DNA of 39,964 bases from Mycoplasma wenyonii (GTDB lineage Bacteria; Bacillota_I; Bacilli_A; Mycoplasmatales; Mycoplasmoidaceae). The notes under the pieces are model-generated. The model searched no databases. It was not told the DNA's origin and saw only the letters and a list, made by a program, of their open reading frames with translations. Shown in pieces: positions 10,984 to 21,180 of the stretch (within the stretch, counting starts at the first letter, position 1; each line of letters opens with the position of its first letter). The stretch covers positions 1 to 39,964 of the forward strand of contig NZ_QKVO01000003.1 in assembly GCF_003265155.1 (NCBI RefSeq), written 5' to 3'. A program made the position numbers and the translations under genes.

Positions 10984-11059
10984 TGGTGGAAGCAGATGGG
11001 ATCGCACCATCGACCTCTCCCTTATCAGGGGAGTGTTCTAACTACTGAACTATGCCTCC
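10984..11059 (-). tRNA. tRNA-Ile (anticodon GAT)
   Basis: On the reverse strand GGAGGCA pairs with TGCTTCC in the acceptor stem, and the anticodon stem CTCCC/GGGAG encloses CTGATAA, giving anticodon GAT. The D arm begins GTTC, the T arm is canonical and CCA is encoded. It is followed directly by tRNA-Ala. The Ile(GAT)-Ala(TGC) order is the classic content of a 16S-23S rRNA spacer in other bacteria, but no rRNA gene is next to it here. Confidence 0.97.
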
Positions 11060-11098
11060 CTATTCTAAGTTAATATTATTTGTTAACTATCCTGCCTA

Positions 11099-12250
11099 TT
11101 AATAGTCATTTAGCAGGAAAGAATCACTGTATTCTAGTCTCAAAATAAATTGGTAGTTGTATTGATACTTTAGTTCAGCCCCTTTAAGCAAAGAAGAGAT
11201 CTTTTTCTTTAACTCTTCTAGGGAATTTCACTGAAAGCTTTCAGGTTTTAAGTAGACTTTGATGATATGTCCTCCAGCCAAAAATTCTAATTTAGAGATT
11301 TCTGACATACTAGAAAGCAAAGAGTTAATCTTTTCATTTCTCTCTTGAGTTTTCTCTAGCTGCAGAGGTCTAGCACCTAGTCTACCAGCAGACAACTTAT
11401 CCATTGCTCTAGTGATAATGAGATAGGGATTATCTACTGAATGTTCATAGTTATGGTGGGCTTCAATTGTTTCCTTGATATACTCTTCCAATTCAAATTG
11501 ATTGGCTAAATTAACTCCATCAGTTACGTGATCAGAATACTGTCCAGTCACTTTTCCTATGTCATGAAAGAAGGCGGCCCTCTTAGCTTTTAAAACATCT
11601 AGACCTAATTGAAAGGCAAAATTAGCACTTAATGTACTAACTTCCAATAAGTGTTCTAAGAGATTTTGGTTGTAGGAAAAAAAATATTTAGTCTTTCCAA
11701 TTAGATAAGCCCATTCATCATTTAGACTCTCTCTCTCATACTCTAGGAAATTAGTTAATAACTTGTAGCCCAGCTCTTTAGTTAAAGATTTTTGATTTTT
11801 TGCAATGGTAGAGTAGTATTCTGTTAATTTAGGTTCAGTCACAGAATCAAGAGTTAAGTCTTGGTTATTAATTAAGGCGTGATAGAAGGCAGTAGTGAAT
11901 TCCATTTTTTCGTAGTCAAACTTGTGCTTATTTCCTTCTTGGGGCAGATTGTCAATAAAGACTGTTAGATTGTCTTTATGTTTAGATTCTTCAGACATAA
12001 CCATTTTGCTATTAGTGATCTTTTGAACCATTTGAGCTAATTGACTTTTAGGTTCTAGTAGCTCTTGTATCTTTTTTTTGGATTCTTCTGAAAAGATAGA
12101 TAGATTTAGATGAATTCGTTTTTTAGCAGGGCTAAAGTGAATGGAGAACTCATTGTCAATCTTTAGGTTGTAGACTGATTTGAGAATTAACTTCTCAAAT
12201 AGGGAGTGGTCGAAGTTTCAGTTCTTTTCTTGATTCAGTGCAGAAATTAT
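11099..12250 (-). CDS. RNase Y-like protein B: full HD domain, KH not recognisable
   Basis: A 383-residue frame. The C-terminal half matches RNase Y (5' mRNA decay endoribonuclease) closely: LLEHLLEVSTLSANFA, FFHDIGK (about residue 226), SDHVTDGVNLANQF, EAHHNYEHSVDNP, then MDKLSAGRLGARP (the D and RPGAR-like segment) and GGHIIKVYLKP. All metal-binding His/Asp positions of the HD domain are kept. The N-terminus keeps the coiled-coil-end motif FRAKSIISAL, but the KH core (GxxG) that normally follows cannot be found, and the membrane anchor is missing. The best start is ATA 12250, overlapping the TAA of gene A. The TGA at 11228 is Trp and the frame ends at 11099. It lies directly upstream of tRNA-Ile. 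Confidence 0.82.
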
Positions 12251-13410
12251 TGATTTAGCTCGAAAGCTTCATTATCTCCATTGTGAACATAATTTGAGAG
12301 CTTTAGTCGAGTTAGGGAGATCTTGTCTTCAGAACCCTCTTCTGGGAGTCAGAAGAGAGAGAAATTTAAATTCTTAAGTTCTTTGCCTTCTCAACTTGAA
12401 TAGCTCTGAAGTAAAGGACCAAGCTTAACACTTAATTGTTTAGTTAGCTCTTCTTGATTTGCTTTCGGACATCTCAGAATAAATCAAAAATAACAATAGG
12501 AAGAAAGGATATAAAAGTGAGTGATTTTTTTCTCCGAGAGCTTACTAGTTAGAAGTTGATTTAGTGATTTTTTGAGTGATTCAGGAATCTTTGAGTCTTC
12601 TGGAACAATAAAGTGAGATTGTGAAACTATTCTATTTATAAGAGCTATTAAAGCCAGATAGGGGGAACTAAAACTTCCTAGGGGGTTGTGGTGAGAGACT
12701 ATTGCCTCTGTTAATTCGGGACTAGATTGCAACTCTGGGATTAACTCCAAGACTTTTGGGGTTGAATGTTGGTAATAAGGCAGAACCACTTTACCAATAT
12801 CGTGAAATAGAGCCATTCTCTGGAGTTTTTGGGAGTCTAGAGATAGAGCCTCAGCAATTTGTTTAGCTTCTGTAGCTACTTCAATAGAGTGTTCTAACAA
12901 GGTTTGAGTAGGAGAGTATCTCTCATTGCTCATTCCTCCAACTAGCTCAGCAAGATCAGATTGAGACTTTTCTGGCCAATATTCTGAAAGTATTTTTTGT
13001 CCCAATTCCCCTTCCTCTCTAGAAAGCCTTTCCTGTAATTGTTTGACATGTTTATTAATAGAACTAGAGGATCAACTCTTAGTGGTTTGGAATCTTTCTC
13101 CCAGTAAATGAGCTAACTTAATCTCTCTAGAGTTATATTTAGAGAGCATGAGAATAGGTTTGTCATCTGAATATTCTATGTGTGGCTTTACCCCAGTTAG
13201 TGAGAAGAACTCTTCTTTTCTCTCTCCAGATTTACCAACTAATTGTCCAACTGTTTTTTCATTAAAGTTTTTGCTGTCCGAGAGTTTGATTTCAGAGTAA
13301 CAGCCTGTAAATAGCTTGGGAGATTTATACTTAGAGAGATAATGAAGCATTTTTTTAGTGAATTTGTTGTTTTCGTTGGTATTCAAGTTGTCTTTATTTA
13401 GTGGATTCAA
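12247..13410 (-). CDS. RNase Y-like protein A: KH domain kept, HD domain degenerate
   Basis: A 387-residue frame across two TGA Trp codons (forward 13072 and 12484). Residues about 50-110 contain a KH-like core (TVGQLVGKSGERKEEFF...LTGV) in the RNase Y arrangement. Next come a short coiled coil and an HD region with LLEHSIEVATEAKQIA, LFHDIGK (about residue 200) and IVSHHN. After SHH the conserved Asp and the RPGAR segment are replaced (ALINRIVSQS), and no AGREIRV-like strand follows. The protein lacks the transmembrane anchor and long coil of a 520-residue RNase Y. ATG 13410 overlaps the divergent pseudouridine synthase start by 10 nt; an internal ATG nearby is an alternative start. The stop overlaps gene B, suggesting coupled synthesis. 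Confidence 0.8.
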
Positions 13411-14117
13411 AAGTTGTTTATGAGACTAGCAATTACCTTATAGTAGATAAGGAATCAGGAATCTTAGTTCACAAAGATAAGTTCACTGCTGAAGAAGAGA
13501 CTTTAATTTCCCAACTGAAAGAGAGATTTAGAGAAGAACTATATCTAGTGAACAGACTAGATAGAGATACTAGTGGCCTTCTCTTAGTAGCTAAAAGCAA
13601 ACTATCTCTCTTGGCTTTAAAGTCACTATTTGAGGAACAAAGAATAGACAAGAGATATTTAGCTATTCTTTCTAATCCTTTACCACACCCGAAGGTAAAG
13701 ATCTCTTTTTCTTTAGGAAGAGATAAGGGAGATAAACTAAGGTTTAGTGCCACTAACTCTAAGAAATATAAGAATGCTCTGACCTATGCAGAAACTATTG
13801 ATTCTCAATTAGTATTGTTAAGTCTTAAAACTGGAAGAACACACCAATTAAGAGCACACTTATTTACTCTTTCTTGCCCTATCCTAAATGATCCGATCTA
13901 TGGATGTAAGGGAAAGACTACAGATAAATTTGGACAATACTTACACTCATTTAGTCTTTCTTTTATAGATCCTTGAACTAATGAACTGGTTTCTGTAGTT
14001 TCTAATCCCCCTTTAGAGTTTGTAGAAAAATTGATTGAATTAAAGATTGATACTAGTTCTTTAGTTAATTTCGAGTCTAAATATAACTCTATTTCTGAAA
14101 GCTTAAGTGGGAAATAA
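13401..14117 (+). CDS. RluA-family 23S rRNA pseudouridine synthase (short form)
   Basis: Converts specific rRNA uridines to pseudouridine. A 238-residue product from GTG 13401, with the family N-terminus (YLIVDKESGILVHKD), the catalytic motif NRLDRDTSGLLLVAKS near residue 52 (catalytic Asp), the KRYLAIL strand, and the C-terminal LKTGRTHQLRAHLF motif. No S4 RNA-binding domain precedes it, unlike the paralog at 25871-26884. The TGA at 13974-13976 is Trp and the frame ends at TAA 14117. The start is divergent from RNase Y-like gene A with a 10-nt overlap, so one of the two starts may be misassigned. The end overlaps the next gene by 11 nt. Target position uncertain (RluD-like by order of motifs). 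Confidence 0.85.
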
Positions 14118-14523
14118 GGTATCTATATATCTCTTATTTAAAGAGGAGAAACTTTCAGTTAAGTTAATTAATTATTTAGAAAAAAAGGTACTTAGTCAGT
14201 TTGAAATACCTTTCTTAGAAATTGTACCCAAATTAATAGAGTTAGTAGAGTTGAAATTGGTTGAGAATCAATCAGACTTTAGTGATATTGACTCTGTTTT
14301 TTTAGCTCAAAGGGAGAGTAGATGAAATAGTAATAGATTGGTAGTGGCTTTTGTGAAGGCTTTAGGTCTCGCTTTGCCCATTAATATTTATAAGGGAGAT
14401 TTTGGGCTCTCTGGACAGCTTGATTATCAAGGGAATTGAGACAATTTCTTTGCCTCTTTCGAGAAAGTTAGTTGGAAAGAACTAGAGCCTTTATATAACA
14501 AATGTCCGATTATAAATACATAG
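14107..14523 (+). CDS. Possible degenerate TsaB (partner of TsaD)
   Basis: A 138-residue protein starting at GTG 14107, which overlaps the pseudouridine synthase end. No catalytic motif is clear. The order of features resembles TsaB: a long helix (PKLIELVELKLVE), then a strand IDSVFLAQRES at the place of the family's IDxIAVxxGPGSFTG, then a helix LVVAFVKALGLALPINIY matching the RIGxxxAKGLAxxLxxP pattern, and a C-terminal ELEPLYNK like TsaB's EPxYxR. The GPGSFTG loop itself is not conserved. If correct, it would complete threonylcarbamoyladenosine synthesis with tsaD. Alternatively it is an unrelated hypothetical protein. The 3' end overlaps the HAD gene by 22 nt. Confidence 0.4.
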
Positions 14524-15305
14524 TTATTTCTGATCTTGATGGAACACTTTGTGATGCAAGAGATGTACTTTCTAAACAAACAAAAGAGTATTTAATAGAG
14601 TTTCAAAAGGAACATCCAGAAGTTCTATTTACTTTTTGTACAGGAAGACCATGAGCTGAGGCAAAAGAAGTATATGAACAACTTCAATTAAGGTCATATA
14701 TTGGTTGTCTTAATGGCTCTTATATATATAATCCTCACACTAAACACCTAATAACTTCTTTCTTAAGTAGTAAGTTCTTGGCCTATCTTTTAAATTTCCC
14801 ATATGTTCTTAGTAGCTTAGTTAAAGGGGCTTTAATAACTGATCAACTATTAATACCTATAGAGTCAGACCTTCCTAGAGCCACTTTACAAGCATTAGAA
14901 AAGAGTAACTCCAATTTAGTAGGTATAAAGCTATTCTTTAGGGATAGTGAGTGAAAAATAGTTAATGAATTAATAGAACATATTAAAAAGTTCAGTCCTA
15001 CACCTAGAGTTAGCTTATTCTTCTACCCAGGATTGATTAATGTAGAGTTACAAAGTTCACAATTAGATAAATCTAGCTTTGTGCAGTTTATATCTAATTA
15101 TTTTGGGGTAGAATATAAAAATATCTTGACTTTTGGTGATAATCATAATGACATACCTATGATGAAAGGAGGCGTAAGGGGACATGCCTTGTCCAATGCT
15201 TTATTCTTACTAAAACAAGAGGCTACAGTAATTTCCAGATACTCTAACAATGAGGATGGAGTAATTAAGGAATTAGCTAAGTTCTTTAGCGATAAAACTA
15301 GTTAA
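14502..15305 (+). CDS. HAD-superfamily Cof-type phosphatase
   Basis: A 267-residue cytoplasmic hydrolase. Motif I VISDLDGTLCD at residues 8-18 carries the nucleophile Asp and acid/base Asp. Motif II FCTGRPW lies near 45, a Cof-type cap is in the middle, and motif IV TFGDNHNDIPMM near 213 carries the acidic metal ligands. Such enzymes act on sugar phosphates, FMN or related metabolites; the substrate cannot be predicted here. ATG 14502 starts within the previous gene. TGA codons (14652, 14952) are Trp. Mycoplasmas carry several of these proteins. Confidence 0.88.
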
Positions 15306-15316
15306 TAGACTTAAAT

Positions 15317-16762
15317 GTGTCTTTAGAAAAGCCTAAGTCTGTCGTGTCTTTAATTAGTACTCTATTAGGAAAGCTTTTAAACAAAAAACAAGCAGTCGAA
15401 GAAGATAGGTTTATTTCTGAAAAAGCTAAAGAAAGAGATATCTTTTTAAAACAATTACCACATTACATTCAGAGTGCTAAACAGATAGTAATATTCCCAC
15501 ATGTTAATCCAGATGGGGATTGCCTCGGAGGTGCTTTTGGAATGAGAGAAGTACTTAGAGATAATTTCAAGGAAAAGAATATATATGTAGTTGGATCTAG
15601 TCAAGGAATATTTCCATGAATGGAGTTTGAATTTGATGACATTCCTCTAGATTTTGATTACTCTTCTTCTTTAGCTTTAATAGTTGATTCAGGAACAAGT
15701 GATAGAATGCAAAGGTTTTCAGATTTCTTTGGAAATCCTGAATCTCAAAAATGGGGAGCTGTAATTAGAGTGGACCATCACGATGTAAAACAGGATTACC
15801 ACACAGATCTTGTGTGAGTGGATGGGAGCTATGCAGCTTGTTGTGGGCAACTAATTCAGATTTGTGATTACTATAAGTGAAAGATTTCAAGTAAGGCAGC
15901 TACTTATCTTTACCTAGGACTATTAACGGATAGTGGATTCTTTTCAAATGCAGAAGTGTCTCCTAGAACTTTGGTATTAGGGGCAAAAGCTTTAAGAGCT
16001 GGCGCAAACAGAGAATTTTTAATAAGTAATCTGAGAAGAACACATGCTTTGGAAGCTAGATTAAGAGGACATATTCTAGGAAATTATGTACAAGAAGAAA
16101 GATTAGCTTGGTACTTTATGGACAATGAGACAGTGGAAAAATTTAAGCCTTATTCTTTGACTTCCAATCAAGTGTCTACTTTGGCCAATATTGAAGACAA
16201 TGTATTGTGAATATTGTTTGCAGCAGTTAAGTTAGATGAAATAAGAGTTAGCTTTAGATCTGTTGGAACTCTAAATGTTAAGGGAATAGCTGAGGAGTTT
16301 GGAGGAGGGGGACACTTTAATGCTTCCGGAACAACCCTTACAAATGAGGATCAAGTTAAAGCGGTAGTTGTGAAAGCTAGAAAACTAGTTAAAGACTTTG
16401 TTGAACAAAATAAGGAAACAAGTAAAGATGTATTGGCAGATAAAGCAAAGGAACAATTTGATGAGCATATTAATCCCTCTTATAGATTGGAATTAACTCC
16501 TGAAGAAGAACAATCTTTATCTGCACAAAAAGCTTTGCTTGAACAAACACATGATAGATTGGCTAGTCAAGCCAAGATAAGAGAAACTGAAGATTCAATA
16601 GATTTGGATCCTTCTTTTGCTGAAAATCCTATGGATGAGCCATCAACTTTCAGCGAAACTGAAAAGCAAACAGATGACAAGACAATTCAGAGTTTTACAG
16701 CAGAAGAGTCAGTTGATGACACTCAAGTCGATCCTTCCAAAGAATCCAAAGAAAAAGAATAG
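15317..16762 (+). CDS. NrnA-like DHH/DHHA1 phosphodiesterase with acidic C-terminal tail
   Basis: Family members degrade nanoRNA and pApA or cyclic dinucleotides. The 481-residue frame starts at GTG 15317 and has a DHH domain with PHVNPDGDCLGG (about residue 60), a GTSDRM segment and the VDHHD motif (about 151), and a DHHA1 domain ending in FGGGGHFNASG (about 328). Up to about residue 350 it fits a usual NrnA/MgpA protein of about 320 residues, with about 50 extra N-terminal residues. The final about 130 residues are low-complexity and strongly acidic, rich in E, D, S, T and K, ending in PSKESKEKE. Three TGA codons are Trp. The tail is unusual for the family and may be disordered. It follows the HAD gene closely. 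Confidence 0.87.
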
Positions 16763-16804
16763 ATTAGTCTTTAATTACTTAATTTAATAAGAAGTTCAAT
16801 TTAG

Positions 16805-17035
16805 TTGCCAGAAGAGATACTAGAAACTAGAGGGGAAAGAATAGCAGAGCTAATACTGCCTGTTCAAGACAAAGATATATTTGAGCAGTGAATTGAGAAA
16901 ATTGAAAAAAGTAGATTCGTAAAGCCTGTATTAAGAACACTTAGTAGAATTAAGAATCAACTTATTAAGTTAATCAGGTTGGTTAGAAGATTATTAAGAA
17001 GAAGAAAAAGAAAGCCAGTTGAAGATTACTCTTAA
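16805..17035 (+). CDS. Small very basic protein, unrecognised
   Basis: A 76-codon frame opening with TTG 16805 immediately after an in-frame stop. The N-terminal half is mixed, with one TGA Trp, and the C-terminal half is a basic amphipathic helix with a run LLRRRKRKP. It has no cysteine and no signal peptide. It could bind nucleic acid or membrane lipid, but I recognise no family. It lies 42 nt after the NrnA-like gene and 31 nt before glpK, so it probably belongs to the same transcript. Coding status is moderately supported by length, by placement and by the absence of an overlapping alternative. Confidence 0.5.
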
Positions 17036-17066
17036 TAAGAAGTAACTCGAGATAGAAAGGGAAATA

Positions 17067-18539
17067 TTGAAGGAACAAGTAACTTTATCTATTGATTTAG
17101 GATCTAGCGCCTTTAAGTTAATTCTTTTTTCCTCTTCAAGGGGACAATTACATTGCTCTGAGACACCCTTTGAAACTAAATATTCTGGAGATAAAGTTGA
17201 GCATAAAGCCACTGAGATTTGAGAGAAACTACAGAACCAACTTTCCTTGTTATTGGATCAATTAGACTCAAAAGATCTTCCTAAATATTTATCTATTTCA
17301 ACTCAAAGGGAGAGTGTAGTTGCTTGAGATAAAGCTACTTTAGAACCATTAAGTCCCATAATCTCTTGACAAGATCGAAGAACAGATGACTACATTTCTT
17401 CTCTTGATAGGGAAATACTTCAATCCATTAGATCTAAAACAGGACTGTGAATCAGTTCTTATTGTTCAGCTCCAAAATTTAGGTATTTAATCAAGGAGAT
17501 AATACCTGATTTAACTACCGATTGGCTGTGGGGAACTTTAGATTGTTGACTTATTTACTTATTAAGTAAAGGAAAGTATTATGTCACTGATTATGTGTCA
17601 GCCTCAAGAACAGCTTTACTTAATCTAAGAGATTTAAAGTGAGACAAGGATTTATGCTCTTTCTTTGGGCTTCCGATGGAGAAATTTCCAAGTTTTTGTG
17701 AGAATGACCAAGAAATAGGTTCAATTCAATTATTCGGAAAGTATCACTTAGTACTTAAAGGAGTTGTTGGAGATCAACAAGGAGCTCTTTATGCGACTTA
17801 TAGGTTAAGAAAAGAAAAAGAGAAGTTACCTATCTCCTTGGTTTATGGAACAGGAGCTTTTTTATTGCAATTATTACCAAGCAATAAGTCTTTTGAAAAG
17901 ATCTACTCTTCTTTGCCTGAGAATAGCCCTTTATCTATTAGTTTGGCCTGAGTTCTAAAGAATCAACCTAGTTATGCTTTGGAACTAGGAATATCTAATT
18001 CTGGAAAAGCTTTAGAATGAATTCTTAATTTATTGAAGATAAAGCCCAAAGACTTAGATAATTTGTTAGATCCAAAGAATGTAAAATGGGAGTCTCTTCC
18101 TTATTCTGTTCCCACATTATCCAGTAAGTTTTTACTTTCTTCACCAGAGAGTTACTTGGCCTCTATATCTAATTTAGGATATGAAACTAAAGAAAGAGAA
18201 CTTATTCTTTCTTTCTTAGAGTCTATGTCTTATAGTGTTAGAGTATCTACTGAGTTACTTTCTTTTGATAAAAACAAGAACTATATAGTAGTAGGGGGAG
18301 GACTTAGCAAGAATAATTTCTTTCTTGAGTTACAGTCAAGCTGTCTGGACTGTCCACTAACTATCTATCAAACAGAACATCTTAGTGGTTTAGGTTCAGC
18401 TTTCCTAACTTTTTCAGAAAGTATTAAGATTCTTAATTTGGAACATAGATTAATTTCTCCCAAAAAAGAACATTTAGTTTCCTTAAATAAGAGATTTTTA
18501 GGGTGAAAAGCAAAGCTGGAACAGTGTCAAATAACTTAA
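17067..18539 (+). CDS. glpK: GlpK, glycerol kinase (FGGY family)
   Basis: Phosphorylates glycerol to glycerol-3-phosphate, feeding glycolysis and lipid synthesis. The 490-residue frame, close to the usual 500, shows the phosphate-binding start SIDLGSSAFKL, the glycerol-kinase segment STQRESVVAWD (about residue 80), ISWQDRRTDDY (about 100), PKFRYLIKE, the GDQQGALYA motif (about 236) and a late GGGLSKNNF adenosine motif (about 412). TGA codons occur throughout, for example 17328, 17370, 17448 and 18504. The start TTG 17067 is preceded by a purine-rich AGAAAGG ribosome site. Motifs separate it from xylulokinase-type relatives. Confidence 0.9.
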
Positions 18540-18541
18540 AG

Positions 18542-18547
18542 TAAAAT
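18542..18547 (+). promoter_or_regulatory. Putative -10 box of tuf
   Basis: TAAAAT in the short gap between glpK and tuf, 38 nt before the tuf ATG. The same hexamer precedes several surface-paralog genes further right. No convincing -35 element is visible. Confidence 0.4.
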
Positions 18548-18585
18548 ACTTAATTGAGATTAGAAATTTAGCTTTCTTTTAGGCT

Positions 18586-19770
18586 ATGTCAAAAGTTAAG
18601 TTCAGTAGAGATAAAGAGCACATAAATGTTGGTACTATTGGACACATTGACCATGGTAAAACAACCCTTACTGCAGCTATTTGTACCTATTGTGCTAAGT
18701 TAGGGCTTGGAGAAGCTAGAGACTATGCCTCAATCGACAGAGCTCCAGAAGAAAGAGAAAGAGGAATTACCATTAACACTACTCACGTAGAATATGAAAC
18801 TAAGACTAGACACTATGCCCATGTTGACTGCCCAGGACACTCTGACTACATTAAGAACATGATTATTGGTGCAGCTCAAGTTGATGGAGCAATACTTGTT
18901 GTTTCTGCGACTGATGGACCCATGCCTCAAACTAGAGAACACATTCTTTTAGCAAAGCAAGTAGGGGTTCAAAAGATAGTTGTTTTCTTAAATAAGTGTG
19001 ATACCTTTACAGATGCTGAGATGCTTGATTTGGTTGAGATGGAAATCAAGGAATTACTAACTTCTTATGACTATGATGGTGACAATACTCCAGTAATTAG
19101 AGGATCTGCTCTAAAAGCTCTTGAGGGAGATCCTGAATATGAAAAACAAATACAAGCTTTACTAGACCAATTAGACTCTTATATTCCTGTTCCAACAAGA
19201 GAAATTGACAAACCATTTTTGTTGTCAATCGAAGATGTTTTGACTATTACTGGTAGGGGAACTGTAGTTACTGGTAGATGTGAAAGAGGAAGATTGAAAG
19301 TTGGTGAAGAAGTAGAAATAGTTGGATTTGGAGATACCTCTAAAGCTGTCGTAACTGGAATTGAGATGTTTAGAAAGCCTCTTGAGGAAGTATTGCCGGG
19401 AGACAATGCCGGAATTCTACTTAGAGGTGTGGAAAAGAATGAGGTAACTAGAGGTCAAGTTCTTTCAAAACCTAAATCTATTACTCCTCACTCTAAGTTC
19501 AAAGCAGAAGTTTATGCCCTGAAAAAGGAAGAAGGGGGAAGACATACTGCCTTCGGACAAGGTTACAAGCCTCAGTTCTATTTCAGAACCACAGACGTGA
19601 CTGGAGAAATCTCACTACCAGAAGGAACTGAAATGGTTCTACCCGGAGACCATTCCCCAATCATTGTTTCATTAATTAGCTCTGTTGCTATTGAACAAGG
19701 ATTTAAGTTTTCAATTAGAGAAGGAGGAAAGACTATTGGAGCTGGAACAGTAACAGAAATTATTGAATAG
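18586..19770 (+). CDS. tuf: Elongation factor Tu
   Basis: GTPase that brings aminoacyl-tRNA to the ribosome. The 394-residue product is collinear with bacterial EF-Tu: G1 GHIDHGKTT (residues 18-26), the switch I region with [13 protein letters not shown]3 DCPGHSDY (about 81), G4 NKCD (about 136), domain 2 with [12 protein letters not shown], and a domain 3 ending [15 protein letters not shown] notable change is NKCD with GHIDHGK intact, as in other bacteria. No TGA occurs within it. Expression is probably strong, as the gene has its own upstream -10-like box and a hairpin after the stop. Confidence 0.99.
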   Translation: MSKVKFSRDKEHINVGTIGHIDHGKTTLTAAICTYCAKLGLGEARDYASIDRAPEERERGITINTTHVEYETKTRHYAHVDCPGHSDYIKNMIIGAAQVDGAILVVSATDGPMPQTREHILLAKQVGVQKIVVFLNKCDTFTDAEMLDLVEMEIKELLTSYDYDGDNTPVIRGSALKALEGDPEYEKQIQALLDQLDSYIPVPTREIDKPFLLSIEDVLTITGRGTVVTGRCERGRLKVGEEVEIVGFGDTSKAVVTGIEMFRKPLEEVLPGDNAGILLRGVEKNEVTRGQVLSKPKSITPHSKFKAEVYALKKEEGGRHTAFGQGYKPQFYFRTTDVTGEISLPEGTEMVLPGDHSPIIVSLISSVAIEQGFKFSIREGGKTIGAGTVTEIIE

Positions 19771-19779
19771 TTTTTAGTT

Positions 19780-19803
19780 CCTTTCCCTTTACTTGGGGAA
19801 AGG
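19780..19803 (+). terminator. Hairpin after tuf, terminator-like
   Basis: CCTTTCCC and GGGAAAGG form a perfect 8-bp stem around an 8-nt loop, starting 9 nt after the tuf stop. The T-run lies before rather than after the hairpin, so it may serve as an mRNA 3' stabiliser as well as, or instead of, an intrinsic terminator. Confidence 0.45.
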
Positions 19804-19851
19804 GGCTCATCAACTATTCTTGCTCCCTTCTCTCAAATCATTTAGGAAGGA

Positions 19852-21156
19852 ATGAGTAGGAGTTTTCAACTTTCTGCACTAGTTGGACTTCAGTTCGGGG
19901 ATGAGGGAAAAGGGAAGATAGTAGACTTACTTTCTTCTTCTTATGATTACGTAGTTAGATATCAAGGAGGAGATAATGCAGGCCACACTATTTATTACAA
20001 AGGAGAAAAATGTGTTCTTAGAAGTATCCCTTCTGGAATATTTAATACCTCTGCAATTATTGCTCCAGGAGTAACAGTCAATCCAATCCTATTACTGGAA
20101 GAAATTGCTACTTTAGAGAGCCTATTAAGACAAAGCTTAAAAGGTAAGTTATTTATTGCACTTCAGGCGAATGTAATCTTTGATTTCCATGTAGAGTGAG
20201 ATAAGTTGTGTGAAAAACTAAGAGGGGATTCAAAGATTGGAAGTACTTTAAGGGGAATTGGACCCGCTTATTCTGATAAGAGCGCCAGACTAGGACTAAA
20301 GTTAGTAGACCTCTTAAATAAAGAGAGCATGAAAGAGAGATTGGAAATGAATTTGAAGTTAAAGAATCCTGTATTTGAGAGATATGGTTTTGAGTCTTTT
20401 GATTCAGGGAAGCTATCTGAGAAGTACTTTGAGATAGCTAACCAACTAAAAGACTATTTCATTGATTACTATTCCTTTATCTCTAAAGAGCTCTCTAAGA
20501 ATAAATCTTTTTTATTGGAGGGAAGTCAAGGAATGCTTTTGGATATTGATTTAGGGACTTATCCTTTTGTTACTTCTTCTAACATTGCTAGTTCAATGTA
20601 TCATGGCGCCTATCTTCCTATAAATTCTTTAGGAAAAATAATAGGAACTTGCAAGATTTACACCTCTAGAGTTGGCGCAGGACCTCTCCCGACAGAATTC
20701 ACAGAAGCTGAAAAGCACATAGAAGAGTTAATAAGAGAAAAAGGAAGAGAGTATGGCTCTAATACGGCAAGACCTAGAAGATTAGGTTGATTAGATCTAA
20801 ATGCTCTGAAATACTCAATAACTCTTGCTGGAGTGACTGAACTTTCTTTGTCTTTGGTGGATGTGCTCTCTAAAGATAATTTGTCGAGCTTTAAGGTGTG
20901 TGTTGGTTATAAAGACAAAAAGAATGAACCAATTGGTTTTTCAGAGATTATTGGGGGGAATTGCTCTCTAGCGGAAGTAACTCCTATTTACAAAGAATTT
21001 AGTTGTTGAGAGGAGGATTATTCAAAGATAACTAAATATTCTGACTTCTCAAAAGAATTTAGGAGTTTTGTGGAATTCTTGGAATCTGAACTAGGAATTA
21101 AAGTATCCATTATTTCTTTTGGAAAAAATAAAGATGATCATATATATAGGAACTAA
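19852..21156 (+). CDS. purA: PurA, adenylosuccinate synthetase
   Basis: Joins IMP and aspartate with GTP to give adenylosuccinate, the first committed step to AMP. The 434-residue frame has the P-loop-like GLQFGDEGKGKIVD, the NAGHT motif (about residue 43), the RGIGPAYSDK segment (about 138), LEGSQGMLLDIDLGTYPFVT (about 225), and SRVGAGPLPTE followed by GSNTARPRRLGW. TGA codons (20197, 20788, 21007) are Trp. An AGGAAGG ribosome site immediately precedes the ATG. Its product could supply AMP in an organism dependent on host purines. No purB is visible in the window. Confidence 0.96.
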
Positions 21157-21180
21157 ATAAGACTTAGATCAAATTCTTAA

